From: Deinococcus multiflagellatus | GTDB taxonomy: Bacteria > Deinococcota > Deinococci > Deinococcales > Deinococcaceae | Direction of reading: 5' to 3' | DNA: 64,000 nucleotides | Assembly: GCF_020166415.1 (NCBI RefSeq) | Contig: NZ_JAIQXV010000001.1 | Location: 62,001-126,000, forward strand | In this document: one piece after another, positions 37,276-48,156 of the stretch | How the letters are laid out: each line of letters starts with the position of its first letter | Numbering within the stretch: position 1 is the first letter of the stretch | Notes under the pieces: generated by a model | Told to the model about the DNA's origin: nothing | What the model saw: the letters and a program-made list of their open reading frames with translations, nothing else | Database searches by the model: none | Position numbers and translations under genes: made by a program

Positions 37276-39213
37276 ATGCGCACGCTGCTCACCGTCCTCC
37301 TGCTGTCCGCGCCCGCCGCTGCCGCGTCCCTGTCCTCCTCTTTTACCGTGCCGGGGCATGCCCTGGGCAGCTTCGGGCAGCCTGAATCGGCCACCGAAGA
37401 GCTGGGCGGCGGGGCCGCGTGGTCCGCTGACGGCGCGCAGGTGTACACCCTGGACACCACCCGGGTCCTGAACCACTGGCGCGTGGGGGACGGCGCCCTG
37501 CTGGGCACCCGCCGCCTCGCGCCCCCCGCCGCCTTGCCGGACGCGGGCCCGTGGCCGACCACCGCGCTGCGCCTGAACGGGACCCAGGGTGGGGCGCTGC
37601 AACTGGAAGCGCGGAGCTTTCGCCAGGGCCAGCCCGCCGCGCTGTCCTACACCCTGAAGCTGCAGGGTGGGGCCAGTGCACCGCCACCGCCCTGTCCCTC
37701 CAGCCGCCGGGTGCTCCAGGTGTGCGCCGGGGCCGCAACATTGCGCGCCGAGGGCCGCACCCTCACCTGGACGGCCGGCGGCGTCACCCGGACGCGCACC
37801 CTGCCGGCACCCGGGCGGGTCCTCGCGCTGGCCCTGAACGCTGGGGGCACGCAGGCGGCCGTGCTGGTCGTGGAACCCCAGACTGATTGGGGCCTCCACG
37901 GCCGCGCCGCCCTGCTGCTGTGGGCAGGGGATAGCCTGCGGCGCCTGAGCCTGGGCCCCGTGCTGTCGGGCACCCCCGCGCGCCTGAACTGGACCCCGGC
38001 CGGCTGGCTGCTGGCCGCCCCGCTGCATGACGACCAGACCGGCGGCGTGCAGCCCGGCGAGTGGCTGAGCCTGCACCGCCCGGACGGCGAACGCCGCTGG
38101 CAGCTGTCCCCGGACCTGGGCCTGCGCGGCCTCTGGCCCTCGCCGGATGGGCAGCGCTTTGTGACCATCCGGGGCGGCAGCGTGCCCGAGGTGCGGCGCA
38201 CGGTGGACGGCACCCTGGTGCTTGGGCTGGGTGAGGCGGTGGCGGCGGCTGTGCCCTTGGCTGGGCAGCGCGCGCTGCTGGCGCTGCAGGGGGGCGGCGG
38301 CGCCGGCCGGGTGGCGCGGCTGCAGCAGGGAAGCCTGCGCACCCTTAGCCCTCTGGGAGCAACGGCCCTGGCCGCCCACCCGGATGGGGGGCGATTTGCC
38401 GCTGCCCAGGGCCCGGACGTGCGCCTGCACGGCCCCCGGGGCGAGGTGCTGCGGCGCTGGAAGGCCTCAGCGCCTGTGGTGGCCCTCGCCTTCACGCCGG
38501 ATGGCCAGGCCCTGAGCGCCTGGACCCAGAGTGAGGCGCGCGGCGAGGTGCGGGCGTGGCGCCTGAACGGCACGCCGCTGCCTCTGCCGGCTGGCACCGT
38601 GTTTCCGCTGTCTAGCGTCCTTCTTACCCGCACAGCGGACCAGGGCGGCCCCCAGGCCACCCACCGCGAACGCCTGAGTGCCCAGCAGCCCGGCGGCCCG
38701 GTGCTGTGGCAAACCCCCTGGCGCCGGGGCAGCCTCTCAGCGTGGCCGGCGGCTGACGGCCGCTCGGCGGCGCTCTGGAGCCAGCACCCAAATAGCCAGA
38801 GCGACCCAGTCATCACACAGTTCTGGCGGGTGGCGCTGCATAGCGGGCAGGCGGGGCCCACTTTGAACATGGCGCCCACCACCCGCGACCCCAACAGCGG
38901 CTGGACCCTGGCGGCCCTGCGGGGCGACGGCCGCCGCGCGCTGCTGCAAGAAAGCACGGGTGACGGCTGCGGCTGGGGCCTGTACGGCTTCGCCTTGGCC
39001 GACCTGTTCACGGCCCAGCGCCTGCCCACGCCCCCGGGGCTGGCCAGTGGGTATGCCCGCCGGGGCGGCTGCGGCTTTGGCGTGCCCCTGCCCCAGACCA
39101 CCTTTGACCCGGATGGCCGCCTGTTGGTGCAGGACGGCAACCGCCTGGACTGGTGGACCATTGCGCAGGGCGTGGTGCCGCGAGTGCCAGCGGGCAACAG
39201 GGGAGAGCCCTAA
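37276..39213 (+). CDS. Secreted beta-propeller-like protein, unknown function
   Basis: 645 aa with signal peptide (MRTLLTVLLLSAPAAAA). The mature part has many WD40/propeller-like blades (AAWSADGAQVYTLDTTRVLNHWRV, ALAFTPDGQALSAWTQ, GLWPSPDGQRFVTI, TTFDPDGRLLVQDGNRLDWW), about eight repeats, and three or four cysteines. No catalytic signature. Likely a surface or periplasmic scaffold. TAGCCT (37264-37269) is 6 nt before ATG, leaderless type. Confidence 0.72.
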   Translation: MRTLLTVLLLSAPAAAASLSSSFTVPGHALGSFGQPESATEELGGGAAWSADGAQVYTLDTTRVLNHWRVGDGALLGTRRLAPPAALPDAGPWPTTALRLNGTQGGALQLEARSFRQGQPAALSYTLKLQGGASAPPPPCPSSRRVLQVCAGAATLRAEGRTLTWTAGGVTRTRTLPAPGRVLALALNAGGTQAAVLVVEPQTDWGLHGRAALLLWAGDSLRRLSLGPVLSGTPARLNWTPAGWLLAAPLHDDQTGGVQPGEWLSLHRPDGERRWQLSPDLGLRGLWPSPDGQRFVTIRGGSVPEVRRTVDGTLVLGLGEAVAAAVPLAGQRALLALQGGGGAGRVARLQQGSLRTLSPLGATALAAHPDGGRFAAAQGPDVRLHGPRGEVLRRWKASAPVVALAFTPDGQALSAWTQSEARGEVRAWRLNGTPLPLPAGTVFPLSSVLLTRTADQGGPQATHRERLSAQQPGGPVLWQTPWRRGSLSAWPAADGRSAALWSQHPNSQSDPVITQFWRVALHSGQAGPTLNMAPTTRDPNSGWTLAALRGDGRRALLQESTGDGCGWGLYGFALADLFTAQRLPTPPGLASGYARRGGCGFGVPLPQTTFDPDGRLLVQDGNRLDWWTIAQGVVPRVPAGNRGEP

Positions 39214-39468
39214 GCAGAGGTCGGGAGGGGCAGGGGCAACGGCGAGAGGCGACTTGGGCCGCTTGCCCAGCAGAAGGAGAGGAACTGACTCAGGGGGCTT
39301 CACTCGGAGGCAGGGCGTTTAGCCATTCTCCGTTCCTCACGACGAGCTTTGACGCCGCCCACACATCGCTGAATCCTTCAAGGCGCCACCGCCCTTTTCT
39401 GTCAATCTCACGAGCCAGGACGGGGGGTCGGGGGCTGCGCCCTCTGTCTGCCTCCCCAACAACCAGAA
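39214..39468. other. Intergenic stretch before the subtilase terminator
   Basis: About 250 bp between convergent genes, followed by the terminator of the subtilase gene. No gene is seen. Composition is like repeat-derived spacer elsewhere in the window. Confidence 0.4.
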
Positions 39469-39503
39469 CCCCGCCCCGGCCCGGTCAGGGGCCAGCGGCG
39501 GGG
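39469..39503 (-). terminator. Terminator of the subtilase gene
   Basis: CCCCGCC (39469-39475) pairs with GGCGGGG (39497-39503), with an inner GGCCC/GGGCC stem. On the minus strand a T-rich stretch (GGTTCTGGTTGTTG) follows. Confidence 0.55.
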
Positions 39504-39518
39504 AGGGTTGTGGGCGCT

Positions 39519-41279
39519 TTACTGGCCGGTTATGGCCTTCAGGGGGTCCACCAGACCGAAGCCGAAGTTGTTGTCCTTGCCAGCGGTGCCCAGGTCCCTG
39601 GCGGTGCTGGTCAGCAGGTTCAGCAGGCCCGCGTTGGTCAGCGTGGGCTTGGCGGCCCAGACCACGGCGGCGGCGGCCGACACATGGGGCGTGGCCATGC
39701 TGGTGCCGTTGTACGACTCGTAATCGGCGCCCGTCACGGCGACCGTGCCCGTGGTGGGCAGCTTACCCAGCAGCGCCTGTCCGTCGGCCTGCAGGATGCC
39801 CACGACCGGAATGGTGTAGCTGTTGGTCAGGCTCAGGCCCAGCGCGCCCGCCGCGTTGTTGTAGATCATGACGGCCTTGGCGCCGCTGCCCGCCGCGTTG
39901 GCGACCTTCTCTTCAAAGGAGCAGGTGCCGCGCGAAATCAGGGCGATGTTGCCGCTCAGGGCCGCGTTGCGCACGCCCACGCCGCAGAATTCGTTGTTGG
40001 TGCCGCCCGCCGCCACCACGTTGCCGCTGAAGGTGGCCTTGGCGCTCAGGTCCGCCGACTTCACGTCGCTAAAGGTCACGCCGCCGCCCGAGGCGCTGGC
40101 GCGAGTGCCCTGGCCCAGCGGCACCGAGCTGATCACGTCCACGCCGGGGCCCACCAGATCCACCTGGGTGCCGAAGTTGCTGAAGTCGGCCTTGAGCAGG
40201 TTGCTGTCCACGGCGCCCACGCCCACCACGTTGGTGTAGGCAGCGGGGTAGGACACGGCCGCGCCGTCGTTGCCGGTGGCGGCGATGGTCAGGGCGCCCT
40301 TGTTGTACACGCTGGTGTAGGCGCGCTGCTCGGTCTGGCTGGCGCGGCCACCGCCCAGCGACAGGCTGATGACCACCTTGTTCTCGGTGCCGCCCTGGCT
40401 TTTCAGCAGGCCCGCGCACCAGTTCACGCCGTTGATGATGCCGCTTGACGACCCCGAGCCGTCGTTGCCCAGCACGCGGGCCATGTACAGGTTCACGCCC
40501 GTCGCCACGCCCACCACGCCGTTGCTGTCCATGCCGCTCTGCAGGCCAGCAGCGCCGGTGCCCGCGCCCAGCTGCGCAAAGACCGTGCCAGAGACGTGGG
40601 TGCCGTGGTGCGACACGTCGTTCAGCTGGTAGGGGTCGTTGCGGCCCGTTTCGGTGGTCACGAAGTTCTTGAAGCCCTTGAGCTTGCGGGCAAACTCGGG
40701 GTGGTTGCCGTCAATGCCGGTGTCGCCCACGCACACCGCCACGCCGGCCCCGGTGTAGTTGCTGGCGCGCAGGTTCTGCACGCGCAGGGCGTTGTCGCCC
40801 CAGGTGTACTCGCCGCTGGCGCTGTACAGGGCCTGGGCGTTCAGGGCCTGCCCGGTCACGGCCTGGGCGCTCAGGCCCGCCGAGACCTTGCTGTCCGTCA
40901 CGCCGCTTTTAAAGCCCATGGCGCGGCGCACCAGATCGGGCTCCACGTACTCCACCAGGGGGTTGGCCTTCAGGCGGGCCAGGGCGGCGCTGTCCAGCTT
41001 CACGGCCGCCGCGCTGATTTCGGCCCACTGGCTGGTCAGGGTGCCGCCCGCCGCCGCAATGGCCTGCGCCTGCAGCGCCGCCTGGGCTTCCAGGGCCTGG
41101 GCACTCAGACCCTGGGCGCTCACGGCCTCCTGCTTGAACCCCACGAGGTAGGCCCCGGCAATCGCCTCGGCGGCGGGTGCGCCTGCCCCCGGGGCGGCGG
41201 CCACAGGCGTGGTCTGCTGCCCGCAGGCGGCGAGGGTCAGGGCGAGGGTGGCGGCCAGCAGGAAACGTGCGTGGGTCAT
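39519..41279 (-). CDS. Subtilisin-like serine protease (S8), lipoprotein, PA insert
   Basis: 586 aa. Lipoprotein signal (MTHARFLLAATLALTLAAC). An I9-like propeptide follows (AYLVGFKQEAVSAQ... VEYVEPDLV). The S8 catalytic domain has Asp in VGDTGIDGNHPE, His in HHGTHVSGTV, and Ser in NGTSMATPHVSAAAA. Between the His and Ser sits a protease-associated domain (GNIALISRGTCSFEEKVANA). It degrades protein outside the cell membrane. ATG 41279 has GGAG 5 nt upstream. Confidence 0.93.
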   Translation of the reverse strand: MTHARFLLAATLALTLAACGQQTTPVAAAPGAGAPAAEAIAGAYLVGFKQEAVSAQGLSAQALEAQAALQAQAIAAAGGTLTSQWAEISAAAVKLDSAALARLKANPLVEYVEPDLVRRAMGFKSGVTDSKVSAGLSAQAVTGQALNAQALYSASGEYTWGDNALRVQNLRASNYTGAGVAVCVGDTGIDGNHPEFARKLKGFKNFVTTETGRNDPYQLNDVSHHGTHVSGTVFAQLGAGTGAAGLQSGMDSNGVVGVATGVNLYMARVLGNDGSGSSSGIINGVNWCAGLLKSQGGTENKVVISLSLGGGRASQTEQRAYTSVYNKGALTIAATGNDGAAVSYPAAYTNVVGVGAVDSNLLKADFSNFGTQVDLVGPGVDVISSVPLGQGTRASASGGGVTFSDVKSADLSAKATFSGNVVAAGGTNNEFCGVGVRNAALSGNIALISRGTCSFEEKVANAAGSGAKAVMIYNNAAGALGLSLTNSYTIPVVGILQADGQALLGKLPTTGTVAVTGADYESYNGTSMATPHVSAAAAVVWAAKPTLTNAGLLNLLTSTARDLGTAGKDNNFGFGLVDPLKAITGQ

Positions 41280-41738
41280 GAAGGCTCCAGAAAATAGGGA
41301 AAAAATAGGGCGGTGCTCCCGGGCGAACGCGGCGCGGCACAGGTCAGGGACATGAACCGCGCCGCGCGGCCTGGGAAGCGGCAGCGGGGCAGACACCAAC
41401 TCAAAGCAGAACGGAAATGTTGGAGCGGATACTAGAGTGCTGTTCACGCCCCGCCAGCAGCATGTCTAGTCTGCTCTGGCCTGGGTGTAAAACAAGCCAA
41501 AACAGAGGTATGGGTGCGCTTCCGAACCTGATCACAGGCTGACTGGGCGTTGAATTGTGGCAACGCCCCCGCGTCCGGCGGCGTACGATGAATCTTTCGA
41601 GGAAAAAGGTGGGCTGGGGGCTCAGGTTACTCCTGTGAAGAGATACGTCGGCCCCGATCATTTGGGAGCAGAACGTGATGCTCTAGCCCCTTGTGGCTGG
41701 CTTTTCCGTCGGCCGGGAGAGGTGGCTATGCTGTCACC
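41280..41738. other. Long intergenic stretch upstream of the subtilase
   Basis: About 460 bp. It must hold the subtilase promoter on the minus strand (candidate hexamers TAGTAT or TAGACA near 41430-41470). I do not see a supported gene; the open frames read like random GC-rich sequence. Confidence 0.4.
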
Positions 41739-41772
41739 AAAAAAACGCTGGGGGCCCGGAAGGCCGCCCAGC
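41739..41772 (-). terminator. Terminator of the proline-catabolism operon
   Basis: GCTGGG and CCCAGC arms with an inner GGCC/GGCC pair; on the minus strand a T7 run follows (plus-strand A7, 41739-41745). Lies just after the pruA stop. Confidence 0.85.
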
Positions 41773-41790
41773 ATCGGCAGGAAGGGTAGT

Positions 41791-43362
41791 TTACCAGCGC
41801 TCGGTGACGGTCTTGAGCTGCATGAAGTTCGCCAGGTAATCCGGGCCGCCCGCCTTGGAATCCGTGCCGCTCATGTTGTAGCCGCCAAACGGCTGCACCC
41901 CCACGATGGCGCCCGTGATCTTGCGGTTGAAGTACAGGTTGCCCACCTCGAACTCGGCACGGGCCTGTTCCAGCCGCTCGCGCGAGTTGCTGCACACCCC
42001 GCCGGTCAGGCCGTACTCGGTCGAGTTCGCAATAGCCAGCGCGTCCTGCCAGTCCTTGGCGCGCAGCACCGACACCACTGGCCCGAAGATTTCTTCCTGC
42101 GCCAGTCGGGCGCCGCGCTCCACGTCGCCCACAATGGTCGGCTGGATGTAGTACCCCTTCTTGCCGCCGCACTCGCCTGGGGCCTGCCCGCCCAGCAGCA
42201 CCGTGCCCTCACTGGGGGCCAACTCTAGATAGCTGCTGATCTTGTCAAAGCTCATCTGGTTCACCACGGCCGTGACGTTGGCGTTCTCCTCGCCGGTGCC
42301 CACCTTCAGGGCGCGGGCGCGCTCCACGAAGGCATTCACCACCGCGTCGTACACCTCGTCCACCACGATCAGGCGGCTCATGGCGCTGCACTTCTGGCCG
42401 TTGAAGCCAAAGGCGCCCTGCACGGCGGCCGTGACCGCCACGTCCAGATCGGCGGTTTCATCCACGATCATGGCGTCTTTGCCGCCCAGTTCCATGACCA
42501 CGCGCTTGATCCACTTCTGCCCAGGCTGCACCTTGGCCGCCACCTCGTTGATGTGCAGGCCCACCGCGCGGCTGCCGGTAAACGTGATGAAGCGGGTCCC
42601 CGCGTGGGTGGTGAGGTACTCGCCGATTTCCTTGCCCACACCGGGCAGGAACTGCAGCACCCCGGCGGGCAGCCCGGCTTCGAGCATGATGTCCACCATG
42701 AAGCCGGCAATCAGCCCGGCGTCCTCGGCGGGCTTGACCAGCACGCAGTTGCCCGCCACGATGGGCGCCGCCGCCATGCCAATAAAGATCGCGCAGGGGA
42801 AGTTCCAGGGGCTGATGCTGACCCCCACGCCCAGCGGAATGGACATCAGGCCGTTTTCCTCGCCTTCAAACCATGTGGTTTCGCTGCTGCCAAAGCCCGC
42901 GTACTTCATGGCCGAGCGGGCGTAATACTCCAGAAAGTCAATGGCCTCGGCCACTTCGACATCGGCCTCGGCGTAGTTCTTGCCCACCTCAATGCTCATC
43001 AGGGCGCAGGCTTCCAGGCGGCGGCGCTTGAGGATGGCGGCGGCTTTCAGCAGAATGCGGGCCCGCGCGTCCATATCCCACTTCTTCCAGCCCTCAAAGG
43101 CCTTCCAGGCGCCCTGCAGGGCCCGCTCGGCGTCCTCGATGGTGGCCTTGGCGGTGGTGCCCACCACCTCGCTGGTGTCGCAGGGGTTGAGGCTTTGCAG
43201 CTTCTCGGCGGTGTCCACCCGCTCGCCGTCAATGACCAGGGGGTAGTGCTTGCCCACCAGTTCGGCGCGCACCTTCTTCAGCGCGGTCTGATACGCGGCC
43301 ACGTTTTCGGGCTGGGTAAAGTCAATGAAGCTCTGCGGGCGGTAGTCCTGAACTTTGATCAT
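41791..43362 (-). CDS. pruA: 1-pyrroline-5-carboxylate dehydrogenase
   Basis: 523-aa aldehyde dehydrogenase of the RocA/PruA type; it oxidises glutamate-semialdehyde to glutamate with NAD. The catalytic Cys lies in [13 protein letters not shown] and the catalytic Glu in [10 protein letters not shown]; the NAD site [11 protein letters not shown] and the C-terminal [16 protein letters not shown] are typical. Last gene of the operon, ATGA-coupled to the NmrA-like gene. GGAGAC precedes the ATG. Confidence 0.96.
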   Translation of the reverse strand: MIKVQDYRPQSFIDFTQPENVAAYQTALKKVRAELVGKHYPLVIDGERVDTAEKLQSLNPCDTSEVVGTTAKATIEDAERALQGAWKAFEGWKKWDMDARARILLKAAAILKRRRLEACALMSIEVGKNYAEADVEVAEAIDFLEYYARSAMKYAGFGSSETTWFEGEENGLMSIPLGVGVSISPWNFPCAIFIGMAAAPIVAGNCVLVKPAEDAGLIAGFMVDIMLEAGLPAGVLQFLPGVGKEIGEYLTTHAGTRFITFTGSRAVGLHINEVAAKVQPGQKWIKRVVMELGGKDAMIVDETADLDVAVTAAVQGAFGFNGQKCSAMSRLIVVDEVYDAVVNAFVERARALKVGTGEENANVTAVVNQMSFDKISSYLELAPSEGTVLLGGQAPGECGGKKGYYIQPTIVGDVERGARLAQEEIFGPVVSVLRAKDWQDALAIANSTEYGLTGGVCSNSRERLEQARAEFEVGNLYFNRKITGAIVGVQPFGGYNMSGTDSKAGGPDYLANFMQLKTVTERW

Positions 43363-44264
43363 GGGGTGTCTCCTTGAAGCAGGGCGGGAAGGTCGTGGGC
43401 GAAGTCCTGCGCCGTGCGTGCCGGGCGGCCCAGCAGCTGGGGCAGGTCCTGCGAGACGTGGGCAGCGAGGCCAAAGCGGGCGGTGGCGTAGATGGCTTCC
43501 ATCACCAGAATCTGTGCAGGCGGCACGCCGCGCGCCCGCAGCAGCCGGAAAAAGGCCAGGGGCGAGGGGTTGGTGTAGCGCACAGGGCGGCCCAGCGCCC
43601 CCGAGAAGACCTCAGCTAATTCGCCGTAGGTCAGCGCCTGGGGGCCCGTCAGTTCATAGGCCCGGCCCGCATGCCCGGCCTCGGTGAGGACCACGGCCGC
43701 CGCTTCCGCCACATCGCGCACGTCCACAAACGAGGTGCGGCCCTGGCCGGCGGGCACGGCCAGCTCGCCCCGGCGCAGTTCGGGCAGGTGGGTGGTGCTC
43801 AGGTTCTGCAGAAAGAAGCCGGGCCGCAGAAAGGTCCAGTCGGCGCCGGTGCCGCGCAGGTACGCTTCGAGCTGCGCGTGTGGCGTGACGGTCAGGCGGT
43901 CGGCGCCCTGCAGCGACAGCAGGGCAAAGTGCCTCACCCCGGCTCCCAGGGCCACGTCCAGCGCGGGCACCAGATCGCGCGTCACGCGGCTCAGCTGCGG
44001 CGGGCGCAGCACAAACAGCCGGTCCAGGCCCTGCAGGGCGCGGGCATAGGTGGGGCGCTCCCCGAAGGTCAGCGGGGCAAACTCCACCTGGGCCGCCACA
44101 TCGGCCAGGGCCTGCCGCGCCACCTCCGGGCGGCGGGCCAGCACCCGCACCCGCGCGCCCCGGCGCAAGAGTTCCCGCACCAGCGGCGTGCCCACGTTGC
44201 CGGGCGCGCCGGTCACGCCGATCAGGTCCGGTGGGGGATGGGGGGTGGGTCGGGGGTCCGTCAT
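43359..44264 (-). CDS. NmrA-like NAD(P)-binding protein
   Basis: 301 aa. N-terminal [18 protein letters not shown] is a dinucleotide-binding motif; [20 protein letters not shown] and [15 protein letters not shown] are typical of the NmrA/QOR2 group, which senses NAD(P) or reduces quinones or azo compounds. AGGAGAG precedes ATG. It is embedded in the proline operon and coupled to pruA by ATGA, so it may sense the redox state made by proline oxidation; this is inference. Confidence 0.78.
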   Translation of the reverse strand: MTDPRPTPHPPPDLIGVTGAPGNVGTPLVRELLRRGARVRVLARRPEVARQALADVAAQVEFAPLTFGERPTYARALQGLDRLFVLRPPQLSRVTRDLVPALDVALGAGVRHFALLSLQGADRLTVTPHAQLEAYLRGTGADWTFLRPGFFLQNLSTTHLPELRRGELAVPAGQGRTSFVDVRDVAEAAAVVLTEAGHAGRAYELTGPQALTYGELAEVFSGALGRPVRYTNPSPLAFFRLLRARGVPPAQILVMEAIYATARFGLAAHVSQDLPQLLGRPARTAQDFAHDLPALLQGDTP

Positions 44265-44285
44265 GGGCTCTCCTTGGGTCAGGGC

Positions 44286-45344
44286 TCAGCGCCTGGGGCT
44301 GGCCGGGGCAGGCTCAGCCAGGCGGGGCTGGCGGCCCACCCCCAGCGCCTGGGCATGGCGGGTGATCTGCTCGCGCAGGGCGTTCAGGCGCGTGGCCTGT
44401 TCGGGCTCGGGCAGCTGGGCTGCGGCAAAGGCCTGCACCACGTCGTCCAGCAGGGCCTCGGTCTGGGCGGTCAGGCGGGGGAACTCGGGGCTGCTTTCGG
44501 GCACTTTGGCGAGGTCGTGCGCGGCCTGGTGGGCCAGGTCCCACAGTTCGCCCAGACGCCACTCGTCGCGGATCAGCACGTCCAGCGGCTCGGGGCGGCG
44601 TTCGGGCAGGGCATTGAGGCGGGTCAGCACCCCGGCGGGCACCTCGGCGGCCAGGTGCTCGTCCAGGGCGCGCCGTCCCACCGGCTGGCAATCGGCCACA
44701 ATGGCCGCGAAGGCGCGCTGGCGTCCGCCGGTCAGGGCTTTCTGCACGGCGGGCAGCCGCAGTGGCAGCGTGAGCACAACATACGAAATCAGGAAGAACA
44801 TCCCGTAAAAGCCAGTAATCAGCAGGTTTTCAAGGAATCCGCCTTCAGCAAGGGTCAGGAGGCCCAGCGCCAGCAAGGCAAACCCCCCAAGGTGCAGCCA
44901 CAGCAGCGTCAGATGAAGGACGCCGTAAGCGTCCCGCGCCACCGGCAACTGCGCCAGCTGCCGCAGCGCCGCCGGGTGCAGGTACACCGTCTGCCCACCC
45001 CGCTGAAACGCCTGATACATGCCCTCGCGCTCGCTGATCTCGTGCATGGTGCCGCGCACATGGGGGTCCAGCCGGTAGGAGAACAGCGGCCGGATCTTGT
45101 CCTCCAGGTCGTCCAGGGCGGCGCCGGCCTCTTCCTCGCCGGGCTTGGTCAGCGCGCCGTCCGGGTAGACATGCAGCGTCAGCGGCGGCATGCTGTGCCC
45201 GCTGAAGGTCAGGAAGAATTCAGGCAGGTGCCGGCGCTGTTCGGGCGTCTGGTCCAGCTCCAGTTCCCGAACGGCCTGAAAGTAGTCGTGAAAGAAGTTG
45301 CGCAGGCCACTGATGGCGCGGGGATGAACAGCGGGCAGGGACAT
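44286..45344 (-). CDS. Two-helix membrane protein in the proline operon, unknown function
   Basis: 352 aa. Soluble N-terminal half (1-140), a hairpin of two membrane helices (about 142-164 and 171-193), and a helical C-terminal half. No family is recognised. ATG 45344 follows the putA stop by 19 bp without a clear Shine-Dalgarno. Its place between putA and pruA suggests it organises or anchors proline oxidation at the membrane; no direct support. Confidence 0.65.
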   Translation of the reverse strand: MSLPAVHPRAISGLRNFFHDYFQAVRELELDQTPEQRRHLPEFFLTFSGHSMPPLTLHVYPDGALTKPGEEEAGAALDDLEDKIRPLFSYRLDPHVRGTMHEISEREGMYQAFQRGGQTVYLHPAALRQLAQLPVARDAYGVLHLTLLWLHLGGFALLALGLLTLAEGGFLENLLITGFYGMFFLISYVVLTLPLRLPAVQKALTGGRQRAFAAIVADCQPVGRRALDEHLAAEVPAGVLTRLNALPERRPEPLDVLIRDEWRLGELWDLAHQAAHDLAKVPESSPEFPRLTAQTEALLDDVVQAFAAAQLPEPEQATRLNALREQITRHAQALGVGRQPRLAEPAPASPRR

Positions 45345-45363
45345 GGCCGTATTCAAGCGCGCC

Positions 45364-46292
45364 CTAGCCCTTGAGCATGCCGCGAATGACGAACATCGCG
45401 TTGCGCGGCGTCTCGGCAATGCGGCGGCTGAAGTAGGGGTACCAGTCGCGGCCATAGGGGATGTAGGCGCGCACGCGGTAGCCCTCCTGCACCAGGGCTT
45501 TTTGCAGGTCGCGGCGGATGCCGTACAGCATCTGGAACTCAAAGGCGTCCCTCGCAATGCCGTGCGCCAGCGCGAACATCTTGACGTCATCAATCAGCTG
45601 TTCGTCGTGGGTGGCCACGTTCACGTAGTTGCCGGCCTTCATGTGCGCGTACACCAGGCGGCGGTAGGCGGCGTCCACATCGGCCTTGTCGGGGTAGGCC
45701 ACCGTCTCGGGTTCCAGATAGGCGCCCTTCACGATGCGCAGGTTGGGGCGCAGGTCGTCCAGGCCGTCACGGTCCTGTTCGCTGCGGTAGAGGTAGCTCT
45801 GCAGCACGGTGCCCACATGCCCGTGCCCAAATTCGCCCACCAGCTGCCGGAACTGGGCCAGCGTCTGGTCCACGCGGGGGTGGTCTTCCATGTCCAGGCA
45901 CACGAAGCCGCCGTAGCCCCCCGCCCGCCCGATGATGCGCCGCGCGTTGCTCAGGCCCAGGTCCTCGCCGCCCACGGTTTTGCCCTGGCCCACGCTGGAC
46001 AGCTTGATGCTCACGTACGGCGTGATGCCGGCCGCATACGCCGCCTCGATCATGGTGAGCACGTTGTCGGCAAAGGCGGTGCACTGCTCGGGCGATTCGA
46101 TGAACTCGCCCAGCAGGTCAAGGTTGGCCAAAATGCCGTCCTTGTGCAGTTCCTGCACGGCCGAGATGGCGGTCTGGGGCGTTTCGCCCGCCACGAAGCG
46201 CTGCGCCATGCCCCAGCCCCGGGCGCGCACAAGGTCTTCAACGGTCTTCTGGCCGGCCACTGTCAGGACGGCCTTGCGGTAAATCTGGTCAA

Positions 46293-46296
<4 letters not shown>
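45364..46296 (-). CDS. putA: Proline dehydrogenase (monofunctional)
   Basis: 310 aa, the length of the monofunctional Deinococcus/Thermus-type flavoenzyme. Oxidises proline to pyrroline-5-carboxylate and passes electrons to quinone. Family motifs: [90 protein letters not shown] precedes ATG. The start overlaps the gntR stop (ATGA). Confidence 0.97.
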
Positions 46297-46946
<650 letters not shown>

Positions 46947-46950
46947 TGTG

Positions 46951-46969
46951 GATATTGTATACAATATTC
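46951..46969. promoter_or_regulatory. GntR operator over the operon promoter
   Basis: GATATTGTATACAATATTC; the core ATATTGTATACAATAT (46952-46967) is a perfect 16-bp palindrome of the ATTGTATACAAT type used by FadR-group GntR proteins. It contains the -10 TACAAT of the gntR start. Confidence 0.82.
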
Positions 46970-47129
46970 AGGAGCAAAAGATGGGGAGTGGCGCACCTGC
47001 CCTTCATGGGTGGCTCTGGGGTTGGGGACGGAAAAACGTTCGTGGGCTCGGTTAGAAGTGAGGAGAACGGTGGCGCACGCAGAGTTGGGCCGCTGCCTCT
47101 GGTCCTCAAGATGAAACAGACACCTCTGC

Positions 47130-47594
47130 TCAGCGGTTCGCTCCTTCGGCCAGGCGATGCAGTGGGCGCAGGATGAACAGGAACAGCAGCGTGGCGCCCA
47201 GGGCAAACACGTACAGATGCAGGCCGCAGGCCACACCCACCCCGGCGGTCGCCAGTAGGCTGGCGGCGGTGGTCAGGCCCCGGGTGCGCTCGCCCTTGCC
47301 GGATGAAAAAATGGTGCCCGCGCCCAGAAAGCTCACGCCGCTGACCACGGCGGCCAGCACGCCCACCAGGTCAAAGCGCACCGCCGTATTGTCGTTGCCG
47401 AACTGCCGGATCAGGGCCTCGGCCAGCACCACGAACAGCGCCGCGCTGACGCCTACCAGCATGTGGGTGCGCAGCCCCGCCCCTGCGCGGTGGGCCTCCC
47501 GTTCCCAGCCGATCAGGCCGCTCAGCACCGCCGCCACCAGCAACCCGGTCAGTAATCCGAGTTGTTCCAGACTCTCGCGCCAGAGGGCGTCCAT
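47130..47594 (-). CDS. MgtC/SapB-family membrane protein
   Basis: 154 aa with four or five membrane helices. Family motifs [36 protein letters not shown] and [22 protein letters not shown] are intact. MgtC proteins help cells cope with low Mg or acid; SapB members are less defined. Leaderless-type start: TAGCGT (47601-47606), 6 nt before ATG. Confidence 0.9.
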   Translation of the reverse strand: MDALWRESLEQLGLLTGLLVAAVLSGLIGWEREAHRAGAGLRTHMLVGVSAALFVVLAEALIRQFGNDNTAVRFDLVGVLAAVVSGVSFLGAGTIFSSGKGERTRGLTTAASLLATAGVGVACGLHLYVFALGATLLFLFILRPLHRLAEGANR

Positions 47595-47682
47595 GTCCTG
47601 ACGCTAGGGGCAGGCGCGTCCCAGGACAAGGTGAGTGGCCTTAACGTTTCCCCGCAGGCGGTCAAAAGTAATTCGGGGCACG

Positions 47683-47710
47683 TTTGGCCTGGGCGGTCCC
47701 CCCCTAAACT
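47683..47710 (+). promoter_or_regulatory. Candidate promoter of the cold-shock gene
   Basis: TTTGGC (47683-47688), 16 bp, TAAACT (47705-47710), leaving an about 90-nt leader before the ATG, as is usual for csp genes. Confidence 0.5.
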
Positions 47711-47804
47711 GCTCTCATAGTTTTCCTGGGTACGCACATAGAGAAGGGGCGCGCAGGCAGATTCTGAGCGTCCCGGATCGCCCTTGAAAGCTAAGGAGTG
47801 CATT

Positions 47805-48074
47805 ATGGCAGTAGGCAAAGTAAAGTGGTTCAACGCGGAAAAGGGTTACGGCTTCATTCAGACTGAAGGCAGCCCCGACGTCTTCGCGCACTTCAGCGCC
47901 ATCCAGGCCAGCGGCTTCAAGAAGCTGAACGAAGGCGACGAAGTCGAGTTTGAAATCGAAGAAGGTCAGCGCGGCAAGGGCCCCCAGGCCAAGAACATTG
48001 TCGTGACCAAGGCTGCCCCCGTGAGCGAGTACGGTGGCGCCGGCGGCGGCAACCGCCGCAACGACCGCTGGTAA
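47805..48074 (+). CDS. Cold-shock protein
   Basis: 89 aa. RNP1 KGYGFIQ and RNP2 VFAHFSAI motifs are intact ([12 protein letters not shown]... [10 protein letters not shown]). It binds single-stranded nucleic acid as an RNA chaperone. A Gly/Asn/Arg tail ([13 protein letters not shown]) extends the usual 67 residues. AAGGAG is 6 nt before ATG 47805; an upstream in-frame ATG at 47784 is disfavoured. Confidence 0.95.
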   Translation: MAVGKVKWFNAEKGYGFIQTEGSPDVFAHFSAIQASGFKKLNEGDEVEFEIEEGQRGKGPQAKNIVVTKAAPVSEYGGAGGGNRRNDRW

Positions 48075-48088
48075 GCCCCAGTCTTCTG

Positions 48089-48119
48089 CAGAGGCACCTC
48101 CCGCGTGGGGGTGCCTCTG
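48089..48119 (+). terminator. Terminator of the cold-shock gene
   Basis: CAGAGGCACC (48089-48098) and GGTGCCTCTG (48110-48119), 10-bp perfect stem, tail ACTTTGGTT. Confidence 0.8.
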
Positions 48120-48156
48120 ACTTTGGTTGGGGCAGGCGACTGCGCCCCCAGGAGCT

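Noticed and set aside
41557..42228. 223-aa open frame upstream of and antisense to pruA
   Set aside because: Most of it overlaps pruA and its terminator in antisense; the unique part has no start signal or family.
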